From positions 1-6,818 of the forward strand of contig CALMQD010000245.1 in the NCBI GenBank assembly GCA_937871415.1: a stretch of 6,818 nt of DNA, read 5' to 3'. Of the stretch, positions 6,750 through 6,818 are shown in pieces. Below the pieces are notes generated by a model. The model was not told where the DNA came from. It was given only the letters and a program-made list of their open reading frames with translations, and did no database searches. This stretch comes from an uncultured Phycisphaerales bacterium. Lineage in GTDB: Bacteria > Planctomycetota > Phycisphaerae > Phycisphaerales > UBA1924. Position 1 is the first letter of the stretch; every line of letters begins with the position of its first letter. A program made the translations under genes and the position numbers.

Positions 6750-6818
6750 GACAACCGAGATCTACACACTTTCCGTCCGCGACGGACGTCGGATCTGAGA
6801 AGACGGAATCACGCCCGC
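6750..6818. other. Illumina adapter-like sequence (probable assembly artefact)
   Basis: Bases 6750-6796 align without gaps to the Illumina P5/Read 1 adapter, as I recall it, at 38 of 47 positions. This includes 14 consecutive identical bases (ACCGAGATCTACAC, 6754-6767) and the terminal GATCT (6792-6796). Directly after, AGAAGACGG (6798-6806) plus a diverged AT-ACG match the core of the P7 adapter. Two independent matches in succession at the edge of the sequence, in AT-richer composition than the genome and breaking an open gene, point to residual adapter rather than biology. Mismatches cluster in the right part of the P5 match, as in low-quality or chimeric reads. Confidence 0.75.

Noticed and set aside
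6774..6788. CGTCCG-CGA-CGGACG hairpin as a terminator or regulatory element
   Set aside because: The arms are perfect, but it lies inside the adapter-like block and has no T-run; it should be reconsidered only if reads prove the region genomic.
1..6818. CRISPR array, tRNA, rRNA, insertion sequence or phage gene
   Set aside because: No regularly spaced repeats, tRNA- or rRNA-like segments, transposase motifs or terminal inverted repeats were seen on reading both strands.

Overview
The window is GC-rich and gene-dense, with strong G/C preference at third codon positions. The best guess for the source is a planctomycete of the Phycisphaerae type. That rests on a small zinc-ribbon protein with the CPSCGYxLRG...CPECG signature I associate with Planctomycetota, an N-terminally extended PPDK, and a membrane-anchored helical-repeat protein next to an ABC-2-like permease. 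No rRNA or tRNA is present, so the assignment is inference.

Layout. (1) Bases 1-194, minus strand: the first 64 residues of a probable pyruvate, phosphate dikinase (ppdK), running off the left edge. (2) Bases 195-440: a divergent intergenic region that is locally AT-richer. It carries a ribosome-binding site and a candidate sigma70-type promoter for ppdK. (3) Bases 441-3686, plus strand: a compact run of pabB (aminodeoxychorismate synthase component I, folate), nadA (quinolinate synthase, NAD) and a 127-residue zinc-ribbon protein of unknown function. nadA starts inside the end of pabB. (4) Bases 3687-3757: a very G-rich gap between convergent genes that fits the G-quadruplex pattern. It is purely C-rich on the other strand. 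(5) Bases 5733 to about 6749, then 3758-5722, minus strand: a two-gene unit. The C-terminal part of an ABC-2-like permease with a large extracytoplasmic domain is followed after 10 bases by a 654-residue membrane-anchored helical-repeat protein. (6) Bases about 6750-6818: sequence resembling Illumina P5 and then P7 adapter. It interrupts the permease reading frame and is probably an assembly artefact.

How the genes work together. PabB and NadA serve separate cofactor pathways, so their overlap suggests co-expression rather than one shared pathway. The permease and helical-repeat protein look translationally coupled and probably act together at the cytoplasmic membrane, perhaps in an uncharacterised planctomycete transport system. 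Its ATPase would lie upstream of the permease, beyond the artefact. That pair is the best candidate here for undescribed biology, but its function cannot be read from the sequence. The adapter-like end is the most important warning for anyone reusing this record.
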